Assembly: GCF_035325925.1 (NCBI RefSeq)
Contig: NZ_DAOKZA010000017.1
Coordinates: 1-64,000, forward strand
Length of the DNA stretch: 64,000 bases
Source of the DNA: Calidifontimicrobium sp035325925
GTDB taxonomy: Bacteria > Pseudomonadota > Gammaproteobacteria > Burkholderiales > Burkholderiaceae_C
Direction: 5' to 3'
A program made the position numbers and the translations under genes. The notes beneath the pieces are model-generated. The model did no database searches, had not been told where the DNA came from, and was given only the letters and a program-made list of their open reading frames with translations. The number at the start of each line of letters is the position of its first letter. Position 1 is the stretch's first letter. Of this stretch, positions 8,879-17,733 are shown in pieces.

Positions 8879-10125
8879 TCGGCGCGTCGATCTTCCGACC
8901 CGAAGCGGTCGAGCACCGCCGTCAGGCGTGGCTCGGCAGCATCCAGCTCGTCCGTCCGCTGTCGCTGTCGCTGCTGACCGGGGCGGTGGTCGTCGCGCTG
9001 GGCCTGACGCTGGCCACGCTGAGCTGGGGCGAGTACACGCGCAAGGCGCGCGTGGGCGGCGTGCTGGTGCCCGAGGGCGGCGTCGTGCGGCTGCTGCCGC
9101 CGCAGGCGGCGGTGGTGCTCGAGCGGCTGGCCGACGAAGGGCAGCGCGTGCGCGCCGGCGACGTGCTGTTCGTGTTGTCGCTCGACCGAGCGACCGCCGG
9201 CGGCGACGCGCAGGCGCAGGTGCAGCGCACGCTGGCCGCGCGCGAGCGCAGCCTGGCCGACACCGCGCGCCAGCAGCACGAGCTGCTCGACGCGCAGCGC
9301 GCGGCGCTCGAACGTCGGCTGGCCGACATGCGCAACGAGGCGCGGCAGATCGGCGCCGAGATCGACCTGCACCGCCAGCGGCTGGCGCTGGCGCAGCAGT
9401 CGCTGCTGCGGCTGCAGGACCTGCAGCGCGAGCAGTTCATCTCGTCGGCACAGGTGCAGGCGCGCTCCGAGGAGGTGCTCGGCCTGCAGGCGCAGGGTCA
9501 AGCGCTGGCCCGCCAGCGCGCCGCGCACGAGCGCGAGATGGCCACCGTCGAGGCCGAGCTGCGCGAACTGCCGCTGCGCGCGCGCGCGCGCGAGGCCGAG
9601 ATCGCACGCGAGGTGGCCGAGGTGCAGCGCCTGGCCGCCGAGAGCGAGGCGCAGCGGCGCGTGGTGGTGCGCGCGCCGCACGACGGCGTGCTCACCGCGG
9701 TGGTCGCCGAGCCAGGCCAGGCGGTGTCGCCCGCCACGGCACTGGCCAGCGTCGTGCCCGGCGACAGCGCGCTGCTGGCGCACCTGTACGCGCCGTCGAG
9801 CGCGATCGGCTTCGTGCGCCCCGACCAACCGGTGCTGTTGCGCTACCAGGCGTTCCCGTACCAGAAGTTCGGGCACCACCATGGACGCGTGCTGCAGGTA
9901 TCGCGCACGCCGCTGCACGCCGGCGAGATGGCCGGTGGCGCCAGCGCCGACGGCGAGCCGATGTACCGCATCACCGTCGCGCTCGACCGCCAGACCGTGC
10001 CGGCGTACGGCAGCGAGCAGCCGCTGGCTGCCGGAATGCAGCTCGACGCCGACGTGCTGCTCGATCGCCGGCGGCTGATCGAGTGGATCTTCGAGCCGGT
10101 GCTGTCGGTCACCGGCCGCATCTGA
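8875..10125 (+). CDS. HlyD-family periplasmic adaptor of the peptide exporter
   Basis: The 416-residue protein has a short cytoplasmic N-terminus and a single membrane anchor (about residues 28-48, SLSLLTGAVVVALGLTLATL). A biotinyl-lipoyl-like start follows (ARVGGVLVPEGGVVRL), then a long alpha-helical hairpin rich in Gln/Glu/Arg (about 110-250) and the returning strand VRAPHDGVLTAVVAEPGQAV. This is the membrane-fusion protein of type I/bacteriocin export, bridging the ABC transporter to a TolC-type outer-membrane channel. No TolC gene is in the window. The GTG start is set by the 4-base overlap with the peptide gene, coupling their translation. Confidence 0.85.
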   Translation: MIGASIFRPEAVEHRRQAWLGSIQLVRPLSLSLLTGAVVVALGLTLATLSWGEYTRKARVGGVLVPEGGVVRLLPPQAAVVLERLADEGQRVRAGDVLFVLSLDRATAGGDAQAQVQRTLAARERSLADTARQQHELLDAQRAALERRLADMRNEARQIGAEIDLHRQRLALAQQSLLRLQDLQREQFISSAQVQARSEEVLGLQAQGQALARQRAAHEREMATVEAELRELPLRARAREAEIAREVAEVQRLAAESEAQRRVVVRAPHDGVLTAVVAEPGQAVSPATALASVVPGDSALLAHLYAPSSAIGFVRPDQPVLLRYQAFPYQKFGHHHGRVLQVSRTPLHAGEMAGGASADGEPMYRITVALDRQTVPAYGSEQPLAAGMQLDADVLLDRRRLIEWIFEPVLSVTGRI

Positions 10126-10156
10126 ACGGGTCGTCCGGGCGTCGCTGGGGCTTCGC

Positions 10157-12301
10157 TTGAGTGACGGCCGGTCGCATCTGCACCTGACGCTGGGCCTGGG
10201 GCTGCGCCGGGTGCCGATGGTGCTGCAGACCGAGGCCGCCGAGTGCGGCCTGGCCTGCCTGGCGATGGTCGTCGCGGCGCACGGCCACGACACCGACCTG
10301 GCGACGCTGCGTCGGCGCTTCTCGCTGTCGCTCAAGGGCGCGACGATGGCCGACTTGGTGCGCTTCGCCGACCAGCTGCGCTTCAACGCGCGTGCGCTGC
10401 GCGCCGAGATCGAGCACCTGTCGGGGCTGGCGACGCCGTGCATCCTGCACTGGGACCTGAATCACTTCGTGGTGCTGGTCGAGGTGCGGCGCGGCATTGC
10501 GGTGATCCACGACCCGGCGCGCGGCATCCGCCGGCTGAAGCTCGACGAGGTGTCGCGCCACTTCACCGGGATCGCGCTCGAGCTGGCGCCGATGGCCGAC
10601 TTCGCGCCCAGGCGCGAGCGCCAGCAGGTGCGCCTGTCGCAGCTGCTGGGCCACGTCACCGGGCTGAAGCGGTCGCTGGCGCAGGTGTTCGTGCTGGCGA
10701 TGGCGCTCGAGGTGTTCATGCTGCTCAGCCCGTTCTACCTGCAGTGGGTGGTCGACGGCGTGCTGGTCAGCGCCGACCGCGACCTGCTGGTGACGCTGGG
10801 CGTGGGCTTCGCGCTGCTGGTGCTGATCCAGGTCGGCACCGCGGCGATCCGCTCGTGGGCGGTGCTGGTGCTGTCGGCGACGCTGAACCTGCAGTGGCTG
10901 GGCAACGTGTTCGCGCACCTGATGCGTCTGCCGGTGGCCTGGTTCGAGCGCCGCCACACCGGCGACATCTGGTCTCGCTTCGGCGCCGTGCAGCAGATCC
11001 AGAGGACGCTGACCACCAGCTTCATCGAGGCGCTGCTCGACGGCCTGCTGGTGGTGCTGACGCTGGTGATGATGGCGATCTACAGCGTCAAGCTGACGCT
11101 GGTCGCGCTCGGCGCGGTGGCGCTGTACGCGCTGTTGCGCTGGGCGTTCTTCCGCCCGTTGCGCGACGCCACCGAGGAGGCGCTGGTGCACGAGGCCAAG
11201 CAGTCGAGCCACTTCCTCGAGTCGCTGCGCGGCGTGCAGGCGATCAAGCTGTTCAACCGCCAGGCCGACCGGCAGGCGCGCTTCATGAACCAGGTCGTCG
11301 ACGCGATGAACGCCGACCTGGCCACGCGCAAGCTCGACCTCGGGTTCCACGTCTCGCACCGGCTGCTGTTCGGGCTGGAGCGCGTCGCGGTGATCTGGCT
11401 CGGCGCGCTGCTGGTGCTCGACCAGCACCTCTCGGTGGGCATGCTGTTCGCGTTCCTCGCCTACAAGGAGCAGTTCGCGCAGCGTTTCTCGGGGCTGATC
11501 GACAAGGCCGTCGAGCTGCGCATGCTGCGGCTGCAGGGCGAGCGGCTGGCCGACATCGTGCTCGCCGAGCCCGAGCGCGAGCCCGAACCGGTGACCTCGC
11601 CGGCGCGCGAGGCGCTGGCGCGCATCGAGCTGCAGGGCGTGCGCTTCCGCTACTCCGACACCGAACCCGAGGTGCTTCGCGGCGTGAACCTGACGATCGA
11701 GCCGGGCGAGTCGCTGGCCATCGTCGGGCCGTCGGGCGGCGGCAAGACCACGCTGCTCAAGCTGATGGTGGGCATCCACGCGCCGACCGCCGGCGACATC
11801 CGCGTCGGCGGCAGGCCGCTGGCGCAGCTGGGTCTGGCGCGCTGGCGCACGATGATCGGCACGGTGATGCAGGACGACCAGCTGTTCGCCGGCTCGATCG
11901 CCGACAACATTTGCTTCTTCGACGCCGAGCCCGACTTCGCGTGGATCGAGGAGTGCGCGCGGCTGGCTGCCGTCGACGACGAAATCGAGTCGATGCCGAT
12001 GGGGTACCACACGCTGGTCGGCGACATGGGTGCGAGCATCTCGGGCGGGCAGAAGCAGCGCATCCTGCTCGCGCGTGCGCTGTACAAGCGCCCGCAGGTG
12101 CTGCTGCTCGACGAGGCGACCAGCGCGCTCGACGTCGAGCACGAACGCCGCGTCAACCAGGCGATCCGCCAGCTCGAGCTGACGCGCATCGTCGTCGCGC
12201 ACCGGCCGGAGACGATCGCCAGTGCGGCGCGCGTGATCGTGCTCAGCGACGGCCGGGTGTCGCAGGACCTGCGCTCGGTGCCCACGGGCCGCAGCCTGTA
12301 G
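10157..12301 (+). CDS. Peptidase-containing ABC transporter (C39 bacteriocin processing/export)
   Basis: The 714-residue protein has three parts. A C39 cysteine peptidase (about residues 15-140) shows Gln24, Cys30 in QTEAAECGLACLAM, His103 in LNHFVVLV and Asp119 in HDPARG. A six-helix ABC transmembrane domain covers about 160-455. The ATPase has Walker A GPSGGGKT near 525, signature SGGQKQR near 629 and LLLDEATSALD. Such proteins cleave double-glycine leaders and export the product, and the substrate is evidently the peptide encoded at 8708. The start is a weak TTG with poor ribosome site; ATG at 10217 (MVLQTEAAEC) is an alternative but would clip the peptidase N-terminus. Confidence 0.9.
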   Translation: MSDGRSHLHLTLGLGLRRVPMVLQTEAAECGLACLAMVVAAHGHDTDLATLRRRFSLSLKGATMADLVRFADQLRFNARALRAEIEHLSGLATPCILHWDLNHFVVLVEVRRGIAVIHDPARGIRRLKLDEVSRHFTGIALELAPMADFAPRRERQQVRLSQLLGHVTGLKRSLAQVFVLAMALEVFMLLSPFYLQWVVDGVLVSADRDLLVTLGVGFALLVLIQVGTAAIRSWAVLVLSATLNLQWLGNVFAHLMRLPVAWFERRHTGDIWSRFGAVQQIQRTLTTSFIEALLDGLLVVLTLVMMAIYSVKLTLVALGAVALYALLRWAFFRPLRDATEEALVHEAKQSSHFLESLRGVQAIKLFNRQADRQARFMNQVVDAMNADLATRKLDLGFHVSHRLLFGLERVAVIWLGALLVLDQHLSVGMLFAFLAYKEQFAQRFSGLIDKAVELRMLRLQGERLADIVLAEPEREPEPVTSPAREALARIELQGVRFRYSDTEPEVLRGVNLTIEPGESLAIVGPSGGGKTTLLKLMVGIHAPTAGDIRVGGRPLAQLGLARWRTMIGTVMQDDQLFAGSIADNICFFDAEPDFAWIEECARLAAVDDEIESMPMGYHTLVGDMGASISGGQKQRILLARALYKRPQVLLLDEATSALDVEHERRVNQAIRQLELTRIVVAHRPETIASAARVIVLSDGRVSQDLRSVPTGRSL

Positions 12302-12563
12302 GCGGCGCGGCCGGGCGGGTCAGCCGCTCGAGCCGCGCGAGGGTGCGCATCGCTTCGTCGGCATCGCGCCCGCACATCGACGGCGCCGGGCGCAGCGAGA
12401 CGCACACGGCGGGCCGGCGCGGGTCGCCGAACAGCGCGCAGCGCAGGTCGGGGTGCAACTGCACGCAGCGCACGCCGGCGGGCTTGCCGCCGGGCATGCC
12501 GGGGATCGGCGTCGAGATCGACGGCGCGATGCAGCAGGCGGCACAGGCGGGGCGGCAGTCCAT
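12243..12563 (-). CDS. ykgJ: YkgJ family cysteine-cluster protein
   Basis: The 106-residue protein begins MDCRPACAACCIAPSIS and continues through PGMPGGKPAGVRC, CALFGDP and a later MCG. These are the signature cysteines of the YkgJ family, predicted to bind zinc or an Fe-S cluster. The family has no firmly assigned function. The gene is convergent with the C39 transporter and their 3' ends overlap by 59 bases. The last 15 residues are low-complexity and are probably dispensable. Confidence 0.8.
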   Translation of the reverse strand: MDCRPACAACCIAPSISTPIPGMPGGKPAGVRCVQLHPDLRCALFGDPRRPAVCVSLRPAPSMCGRDADEAMRTLARLERLTRPAAPPTGCGPWAPSAGPATPGRR

Positions 12564-12614
12564 GACGCGATTGTCGCCACACCGAAGGGCGGTCGATGCC
12601 GGGCCAAGGATCAG

Positions 12615-12656
12615 ATAGTCTTTGTCTATTGATTTTCATGAGCTAAGTTGCATAAT
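12615..12656 (+). promoter_or_regulatory. Sigma-70-type promoter with OxyR-like half site, for the DUF2061 gene
   Basis: This is one of the few AT-rich islands in the window. TTGATT (12629-12634) and CATAAT (12651-12656) are separated by 16 bases, a good housekeeping promoter giving a start near 12663. Overlapping its -35 is ATAG-N7-CTAT (12615-12629), which equals one half of the OxyR recognition pattern. The second half is not conserved, so control by OxyR is only a suggestion. Confidence 0.5.
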
Positions 12657-12686
12657 AACGAGAGGCATTCGCATTGGAGATCACCC

Positions 12687-12914
12687 GTGATCAAATCGGC
12701 AAGCTTCGGCGTCGTCCATCTCGGCATTGCTTTCGGCGTCAGCTATGCGCTGACCGGCGACATCGCGGTCGCCGGCGCGATCACGCTGGTCGAGCCGCTG
12801 GTCAACACCGTCGCGCACTACCTGTTCGACCGCTGGTGGGGGCATCCGGCGTGGCGGCGGCTGCTGCAGCGGCTGCGCGGCGTCGCCCCGGCGCCTTGCG
12901 GGGCCGCCGCCTAG
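12687..12914 (+). CDS. DUF2061 family small membrane protein
   Basis: The 75-residue protein contains the family's compact two-helix core: KSASFGVVHLGIAFGVSYALTGDIAVAGAITLVEPLVNTVAHYLFDRWW, split by a short loop around residue 24. Proteins with DUF2061 are predicted inner-membrane proteins of unknown function. The GTG at 12687 is chosen because GGAG (12675-12678) precedes it at the right distance and the domain begins immediately. It is followed 47 bases later by mnmG. Confidence 0.75.
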   Translation: MIKSASFGVVHLGIAFGVSYALTGDIAVAGAITLVEPLVNTVAHYLFDRWWGHPAWRRLLQRLRGVAPAPCGAAA

Positions 12915-12961
12915 AATTGCGGCCCTGACATCCGGCGCGCGGCCGAGGCGCGCGACGCACC

Positions 12962-14950
12962 GTGCTGCATCCGAAGGAGTTCGACGTCATCGTCGTCGGC
13001 GGTGGCCATGCCGGCACCGAAGCCGCGCTCGCCGCGGCGCGCATGGGTTGCGCGACGCTGCTGCTGACGCACAACATCGAGACGCTGGGGCAGATGAGCT
13101 GCAACCCCAGCATCGGCGGCATCGGCAAGGGCCACCTGGTCAAGGAAGTCGACGCGCTCGGCGGCGCGATGGCGCTGGCCACCGACGAGGCGGGCATCCA
13201 GTTCCGCATCCTCAATTCGAGCAAGGGCCCGGCGGTGCGCGCGACGCGCGCGCAGGCCGACCGGGTGCTGTACCGGGCGGCGATCCGTCGCCGCCTCGAA
13301 AACCAGCCGAACCTGTGGCTGTTCCAGCAGGCGGTCGACGACCTGATGCTCGAAGGCGATCGCGTCGTCGGCGCGGTGACGCAGATCGGCCTGCGCTTCC
13401 GCGCCCGCGCCGTGGTGTTGACGGCCGGCACCTTCCTCGACGGGCGCATTCACGTCGGGCTGCAGAACTACGCCGCCGGGCGCGCCGGCGATCCGCCGGC
13501 GGTGAGCCTGTCGGCGCGGCTGAAGGAGTTGAACCTGCCTCAGGGCCGCCTGAAGACCGGGACGCCGCCACGCATCGACGGCCGCAGTATCGACTTCGCC
13601 CGGCTGACCGAGCAGCCGGGCGACGCGGGGCCGGTGGTGTTCAGCTTCGTCGGCGACGTGGCGATGCACCCGCGACAGGTGCCGTGCTGGATCACACACA
13701 CGAACGAGCGCACCCACGAGGTCATCCGCAGCGGCTTCGACCGCAGCCCGATGTTCACCGGTCGCATCGAAGGCGTCGGTCCACGCTACTGCCCAAGCAT
13801 CGAGGACAAGATCCACCGCTTCGCCGACAAGGACAGCCACCAGATCTTCCTCGAGCCCGAGGGGCTGACGACGAACGAGTTCTACCCGAACGGCATCTCG
13901 ACCTCGCTGCCGTTCGACGTGCAGCTGGCCGCGGTGCAGTCGATGCCCGGGCTCGAGCAGGCGCACATCCTGCGACCGGGGTACGCGATCGAGTACGACT
14001 ACTTCGACCCGCGCGCGCTGCGGTCGAACTTCGAGACGCGGGCGATCGGCGGCCTGTTCTTCGCCGGTCAGATCAACGGCACCACCGGCTACGAGGAGGC
14101 GGCCGCGCAGGGGCTGTTCGCCGGCGCGAACGCGGCGCTGCAGGTGCTCGGGAGCGATCCCTGGGTGCCCGGGCGTGACGAAGCCTACCTCGGTGTGCTC
14201 GTCGACGACCTGATCACGCGCGGCGTCAGCGAGCCGTACCGCATGTTCACGAGCCGCGCCGAGTACCGGCTGCAGCTGCGCGAGGACAACGCCGACCTGC
14301 GCCTGACCGAAACCGGACGCCGGCTCGGGCTGGTCGACGACGCGCGCTGGGAGCGCTTCGCACGCAAACGCGACGCGATCGCGCGCGAGTCCGAGCGACT
14401 GAAATCGACCTGGGTGCATCCCGGCGTCGTCGACGCCGCCGCCGCGGCGCGGCTGCTGGGCAAGGCGATCGAGCGCGAGTACGCGCTGGCCGACCTGCTG
14501 CGCCGCCCGGGGGTCGGCTACGACGCGGTGTGTGCGCTGCACGCCCATGCACTGGCGACGCGTGGCGACACCGGCGGCGCGGTTTCACGTGAAACACTGC
14601 GCGCCGAGCTGGGCGACGCGCTGGCCGACGCGGTCATCGAGCAGGTCGAGATCGCAACCAGGTACGCCGGCTACATCGACAAGCAGCACGACGAGGTCGC
14701 GCGCGCGGCCCACTACGAGCACCTCAAGTTGCCGCCGGACCTGGACTACGACGACGTGGGTGCGCTGTCGCACGAGGTGCGACAGAAGCTGAACCGCCAC
14801 CGACCAGAGACCCTGGGCCAGGCGTCGCGCATCTCCGGCGTCACGCCGGCGGCGCTGTCGCTGCTGCTGGTGCACCTGCGCAAAGGGCGCTGGAAGGGCG
14901 GGGCCGTGCACGAGGACGCCGGCGGGGCGTCGCACGACGCCGCTGCGTGA
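12962..14950 (+). CDS. mnmG: tRNA uridine-5-carboxymethylaminomethyl synthesis enzyme MnmG (GidA)
   Basis: The 662-residue FAD enzyme works with MnmE to modify the wobble uridine (U34) of several tRNAs. Visible landmarks are the dinucleotide-binding motif VVGGGHAGTEAA, the diagnostic GQMSCNPSIGGIGKGHLVKEVDALGG block, KTGTPPRIDG, and the C-terminal helical domain ending LSLLLVHLRKG. GTG start at 12962. A parS site is embedded at codons for residues 541-545. It heads the conserved mnmG-rsmG-parA cluster. Confidence 0.95.
   Translation: MLHPKEFDVIVVGGGHAGTEAALAAARMGCATLLLTHNIETLGQMSCNPSIGGIGKGHLVKEVDALGGAMALATDEAGIQFRILNSSKGPAVRATRAQADRVLYRAAIRRRLENQPNLWLFQQAVDDLMLEGDRVVGAVTQIGLRFRARAVVLTAGTFLDGRIHVGLQNYAAGRAGDPPAVSLSARLKELNLPQGRLKTGTPPRIDGRSIDFARLTEQPGDAGPVVFSFVGDVAMHPRQVPCWITHTNERTHEVIRSGFDRSPMFTGRIEGVGPRYCPSIEDKIHRFADKDSHQIFLEPEGLTTNEFYPNGISTSLPFDVQLAAVQSMPGLEQAHILRPGYAIEYDYFDPRALRSNFETRAIGGLFFAGQINGTTGYEEAAAQGLFAGANAALQVLGSDPWVPGRDEAYLGVLVDDLITRGVSEPYRMFTSRAEYRLQLREDNADLRLTETGRRLGLVDDARWERFARKRDAIARESERLKSTWVHPGVVDAAAAARLLGKAIEREYALADLLRRPGVGYDAVCALHAHALATRGDTGGAVSRETLRAELGDALADAVIEQVEIATRYAGYIDKQHDEVARAAHYEHLKLPPDLDYDDVGALSHEVRQKLNRHRPETLGQASRISGVTPAALSLLLVHLRKGRWKGGAVHEDAGGASHDAAA
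14581..14596. other. parS centromere-like site 1 (inside mnmG)
   Basis: GGTTTCACGTGAAACA matches the 16-base ParB-binding consensus TGTTTCACGTGAAACA at 15 of 16 positions. It spans codons 541-545 of mnmG (GTT TCA CGT GAA ACA). Several of these are AT-ending codons that are rare in this genome, which suggests selection for the DNA motif. parB lies about 3 kb downstream. Confidence 0.85.
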
Positions 14951-15093
14951 CATGACCGGCCTCGTGACGCCTCCGGTGCCAGTGTCCCGTGCCGGCGCCG
15001 CAGGCACGGCGGGGAAGTCGCAGCGGCAGCCCGCGCCGAAGCGTGCACCGTCCGCCGGCTGCGGATGGCGCGTCGCCACCGTGGACCCCTGAA

Positions 15094-15747
15094 GTGCACG
15101 CCACGCTCGATGCGGCCGGCGTGAGCGCGGTGGCCGATGCGATCGGCATCGGCGCGACGTCGCGTCAGGTCGATGCGCTGGTGGCGTTCGGCCAGTTGCT
15201 GCTGCGTTGGAACCGGACCTACAACCTGACGGCGCATCGCGATCCGGACCAGGTGCTGACGCACCACCTCGCCGACTGCCTGGCTGCGGTGCCACCGCTG
15301 CAGCGCCACCTCGCGGCCGCCGGAGTCCCCGAGCCGACGCTGCTCGACGTCGGCAGCGGCGGCGGCTTGCCGGGGTTGGTGTGGGCGCTGATGCTGCCGG
15401 CGCTGCGCGTGCACTGCGTCGACGCCGTCGGCAAGAAGGCGGCCTTCGTCCGCCAAGCGGCCGGCGAACTGGGGCTGCCGAACCTGGTGGCATCGCACGC
15501 ACGTGTCGAGCACGTCGACGGGCGCTATGACCTCGTCGCCAGCCGCGCCTTTGCGACGCTCGCCGACTTCGTGACGCTGACGCGCGACCGGCTTGCGCCG
15601 GCCGGCGTGTGGATCGCGATGAAGGGGCGCGAGCCGTCCGACGAGATCGCCGCACTGCCCGAGGACGTCGAGGTGTTTCACGTGGAACCGCTGTCGGTGC
15701 CGGGCCTGGGCGCCGATCGCTGCCTCGTCTGGCTGCGCCGGCGCTAG
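15094..15747 (+). CDS. rsmG: 16S rRNA (guanine527-N7)-methyltransferase RsmG (GidB)
   Basis: The 217-residue SAM-dependent methyltransferase shows LLRWNRTYNLTAHRDPDQVLTHHLADCL, the SAM motif LLDVGSGGGLPGLVWA, and VDAVGKKAAFVRQAAGELGL, all typical of RsmG, which methylates G527 of 16S rRNA. The GTG at 15094 is preferred because it gives the usual family length. A longer in-frame version from 14989 would add a basic low-complexity stretch. There is no convincing ribosome site, so the start is uncertain. A second parS lies inside the gene. Confidence 0.9.
   Translation: MHATLDAAGVSAVADAIGIGATSRQVDALVAFGQLLLRWNRTYNLTAHRDPDQVLTHHLADCLAAVPPLQRHLAAAGVPEPTLLDVGSGGGLPGLVWALMLPALRVHCVDAVGKKAAFVRQAAGELGLPNLVASHARVEHVDGRYDLVASRAFATLADFVTLTRDRLAPAGVWIAMKGREPSDEIAALPEDVEVFHVEPLSVPGLGADRCLVWLRRR
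15674..15689. other. parS centromere-like site 2 (inside rsmG)
   Basis: TGTTTCACGTGGAACC agrees with the parS consensus at 14 of 16 positions. It overlaps rsmG codons 195-198 (TTT CAC GTG GAA), including a TTT where this genome prefers TTC. It is 1.1 kb from site 1 and 195 bases upstream of parA. Confidence 0.7.
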
Positions 15748-15883
15748 AAACGTCCGACGTCCCGCGGTCGACACGGGGAACTGCGATACCCTCGCGCCTG
15801 TCGCCGGCGCCGACCGGCGCGGCGGCCTCGCGCGGCGCGCGGCCCGGCACCGAACAGAACTCAGCGAGAGGGTGCGCCACGCG

Positions 15884-16657
15884 ATGGCCAAGATCTTCTG
15901 CATCGCCAACCAGAAGGGCGGCGTCGGCAAGACCACGACCACGGTCAACCTCGCCGCCGGGCTTGCCCGCATCGGCCAGCGCGTGCTGGTGGTCGACCTC
16001 GACCCGCAGGGCAACGCGACGATGGGCTCGGGCGTCGACAAGCGCACGCTCGAAGCCAGCGTCTACGACGTGCTGCTGGAGTCGGCGACCGTCGCCGACG
16101 TGCGCCGGCGCGCCGACAAGGGAGGCTACGACCTGCTGCCGGCCAACCGCGAGCTCGCCGGCGCCGAGGTCGAGCTCGTCGGGCTCGAACGGCGCAACGA
16201 GCGCCTGCGCGGCGCGCTGGCCGCCGTCGCCGACGACTACGACTTCGTCCTGATCGACTGCCCGCCCAGCCTGAACCTGCTGACGCTCAACGGCCTGGTC
16301 AGCGCGCACGGCGTCATCGTGCCGATGCAGTGCGAGTACTTCGCGCTCGAGGGCCTGTCGGACCTGGTCAACACGATCCGTCAGGTGCACGCCAACCTGA
16401 ACCGCGACCTGCAGATCATCGGCCTGCTGCGCGTGATGTTCGACCCGCGCATCACGCTGCAGCAGCAGGTCAGCGAGCAACTCAAGGGCCACTTCGGCGC
16501 CAAGGTGTTCGACACCGTGATCCCGCGCAACGTGCGGCTGGCCGAGGCGCCCAGCTACGGCCAGCCCGGCGTGGTGTTCGACCCGGCCGCCAAGGGCGCG
16601 CAGGCCTACCTCGAGTTCGCGCGCGAGATGGTGCAGCGCATCGCGACGATGCGCTGA
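15884..16657 (+). CDS. parA: Chromosome-partitioning ATPase ParA (Soj)
   Basis: The 257-residue deviant-Walker ATPase starts MAKIFCIANQKGGVGKTTTTVNLA, continues VLVVDLDPQGNATMGSG, and has the conserved VLIDCPPSLNLLTLNGL and VIPRNVRLAEAPSYG blocks of chromosomal ParA/Soj. It binds DNA non-specifically with ATP and pulls ParB-parS complexes during origin segregation. An in-frame GTG at 15872 would add four residues; the ATG is preferred from family alignment. parB is not immediately downstream, because argC lies between on the other strand. Confidence 0.95.
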   Translation: MAKIFCIANQKGGVGKTTTTVNLAAGLARIGQRVLVVDLDPQGNATMGSGVDKRTLEASVYDVLLESATVADVRRRADKGGYDLLPANRELAGAEVELVGLERRNERLRGALAAVADDYDFVLIDCPPSLNLLTLNGLVSAHGVIVPMQCEYFALEGLSDLVNTIRQVHANLNRDLQIIGLLRVMFDPRITLQQQVSEQLKGHFGAKVFDTVIPRNVRLAEAPSYGQPGVVFDPAAKGAQAYLEFAREMVQRIATMR

Positions 16658-16680
16658 GCCGCGGTCGGCGCGTCGGGGGG

Positions 16681-17625
16681 CTACGCCAGGCCGAGGCCCT
16701 CGTCGATGCCCAGGTGCACGTTCATGCACTGCACCGCGGCGCCGCTCGCACCCTTGCCGAGGTTGTCCAGCCGCGCCACGAGCAGCGCCTGGTCGGCCGC
16801 GGCGAAGACGAACAGGTCGACGCGATTGCTGTCGTTGCAGCCCTGCACGTCGAAGAACCCGTCCTCGAGCGTGGCCGGGTCGGACAGCGGCATCACGCGC
16901 ACGAAGCGTTCGCCGGCGTACCGCGCGCGCAGGGCGGCGTGCAGCGCGACGCCGTCGACGCCACCCGCCAGCTGCGTGTAATGCAAGGGCACACTTACCG
17001 CCAGACCCTTGTAGAACGGGCCGACGATCGGCAGGAACAGCGGGCGCGCGTGCAGCCCGGTGTGCGCGACCATCTCGGGGATGTGCTTGTGCGCCAACGA
17101 CAGCGCGTACGGCCGCGGCGCCTGCAGGCGCGCGTCGCCGCCGGCGGCGTACTGCTCGATCATCTTCTTGCCGCCACCCGAGAAGCCGGTGATCGACGTG
17201 GCCGACACCGGCAACGACGCCGGAACCAGCCCAGCGTCGACCAACGGGCGCAGCAGCAGGATGAACGCGCTGGCGTGGCAGCCCGGGTTGGCGATGCGCT
17301 TGCCGGCGCGCAGCCGCTCGCGCTGGCCCGGGGCCAGTTCGGGCAGGCCGAACACCCAGTCGGCGGCGGTGCGGTGCGCGGTGCTGGCGTCGATCAGGCA
17401 GGTACGCGGGTTGGTCACCAGCGCGGCGGCTTCGCGCGCAGCGGCATCGGGCAGGCACAGGAACGCGACGTCGCAGGCGTTGAGCAGGCGCGCGCGTTCG
17501 GCGCTGTCCTTGCGCCGGTCGGGATCGATCTTCAGCACCTCGACGTCGCCGCGCGCCGCGAGCAGTTCGTGGATGCGCAGCCCGGTCGTGCCCTCCTGGC
17601 CGTCGACGAACACGACATGGGTCAT
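16681..17625 (-). CDS. argC: N-acetyl-gamma-glutamyl-phosphate reductase, short type
   Basis: The 314-residue protein catalyses the NADPH-dependent reduction of N-acetylglutamyl phosphate in arginine synthesis. It opens with a nucleotide-binding segment HVVFVDGQEGTTGLRIHELL and has the catalytic cysteine in NPGCHASAF plus the ITGFSGGGKKMIEQYA and HKHIPEM segments. The length and GQEGTTG start are those of the short ArgC subfamily. It sits on the minus strand between parA and parB, convergent with parA and divergent from parB, so the partition genes cannot form a simple operon here. Confidence 0.9.
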   Translation of the reverse strand: MTHVVFVDGQEGTTGLRIHELLAARGDVEVLKIDPDRRKDSAERARLLNACDVAFLCLPDAAAREAAALVTNPRTCLIDASTAHRTAADWVFGLPELAPGQRERLRAGKRIANPGCHASAFILLLRPLVDAGLVPASLPVSATSITGFSGGGKKMIEQYAAGGDARLQAPRPYALSLAHKHIPEMVAHTGLHARPLFLPIVGPFYKGLAVSVPLHYTQLAGGVDGVALHAALRARYAGERFVRVMPLSDPATLEDGFFDVQGCNDSNRVDLFVFAAADQALLVARLDNLGKGASGAAVQCMNVHLGIDEGLGLA

Positions 17626-17733
17626 CACGGGCTCCCGCGCGGCACCGCTGCCGCCGATGGGATCGAGCATAAGCGAAGCATGTATCCGGCGTGCGTCGGC
17701 GGCCGGCGCGCCGGCATCCCCGACAATCGGCGC

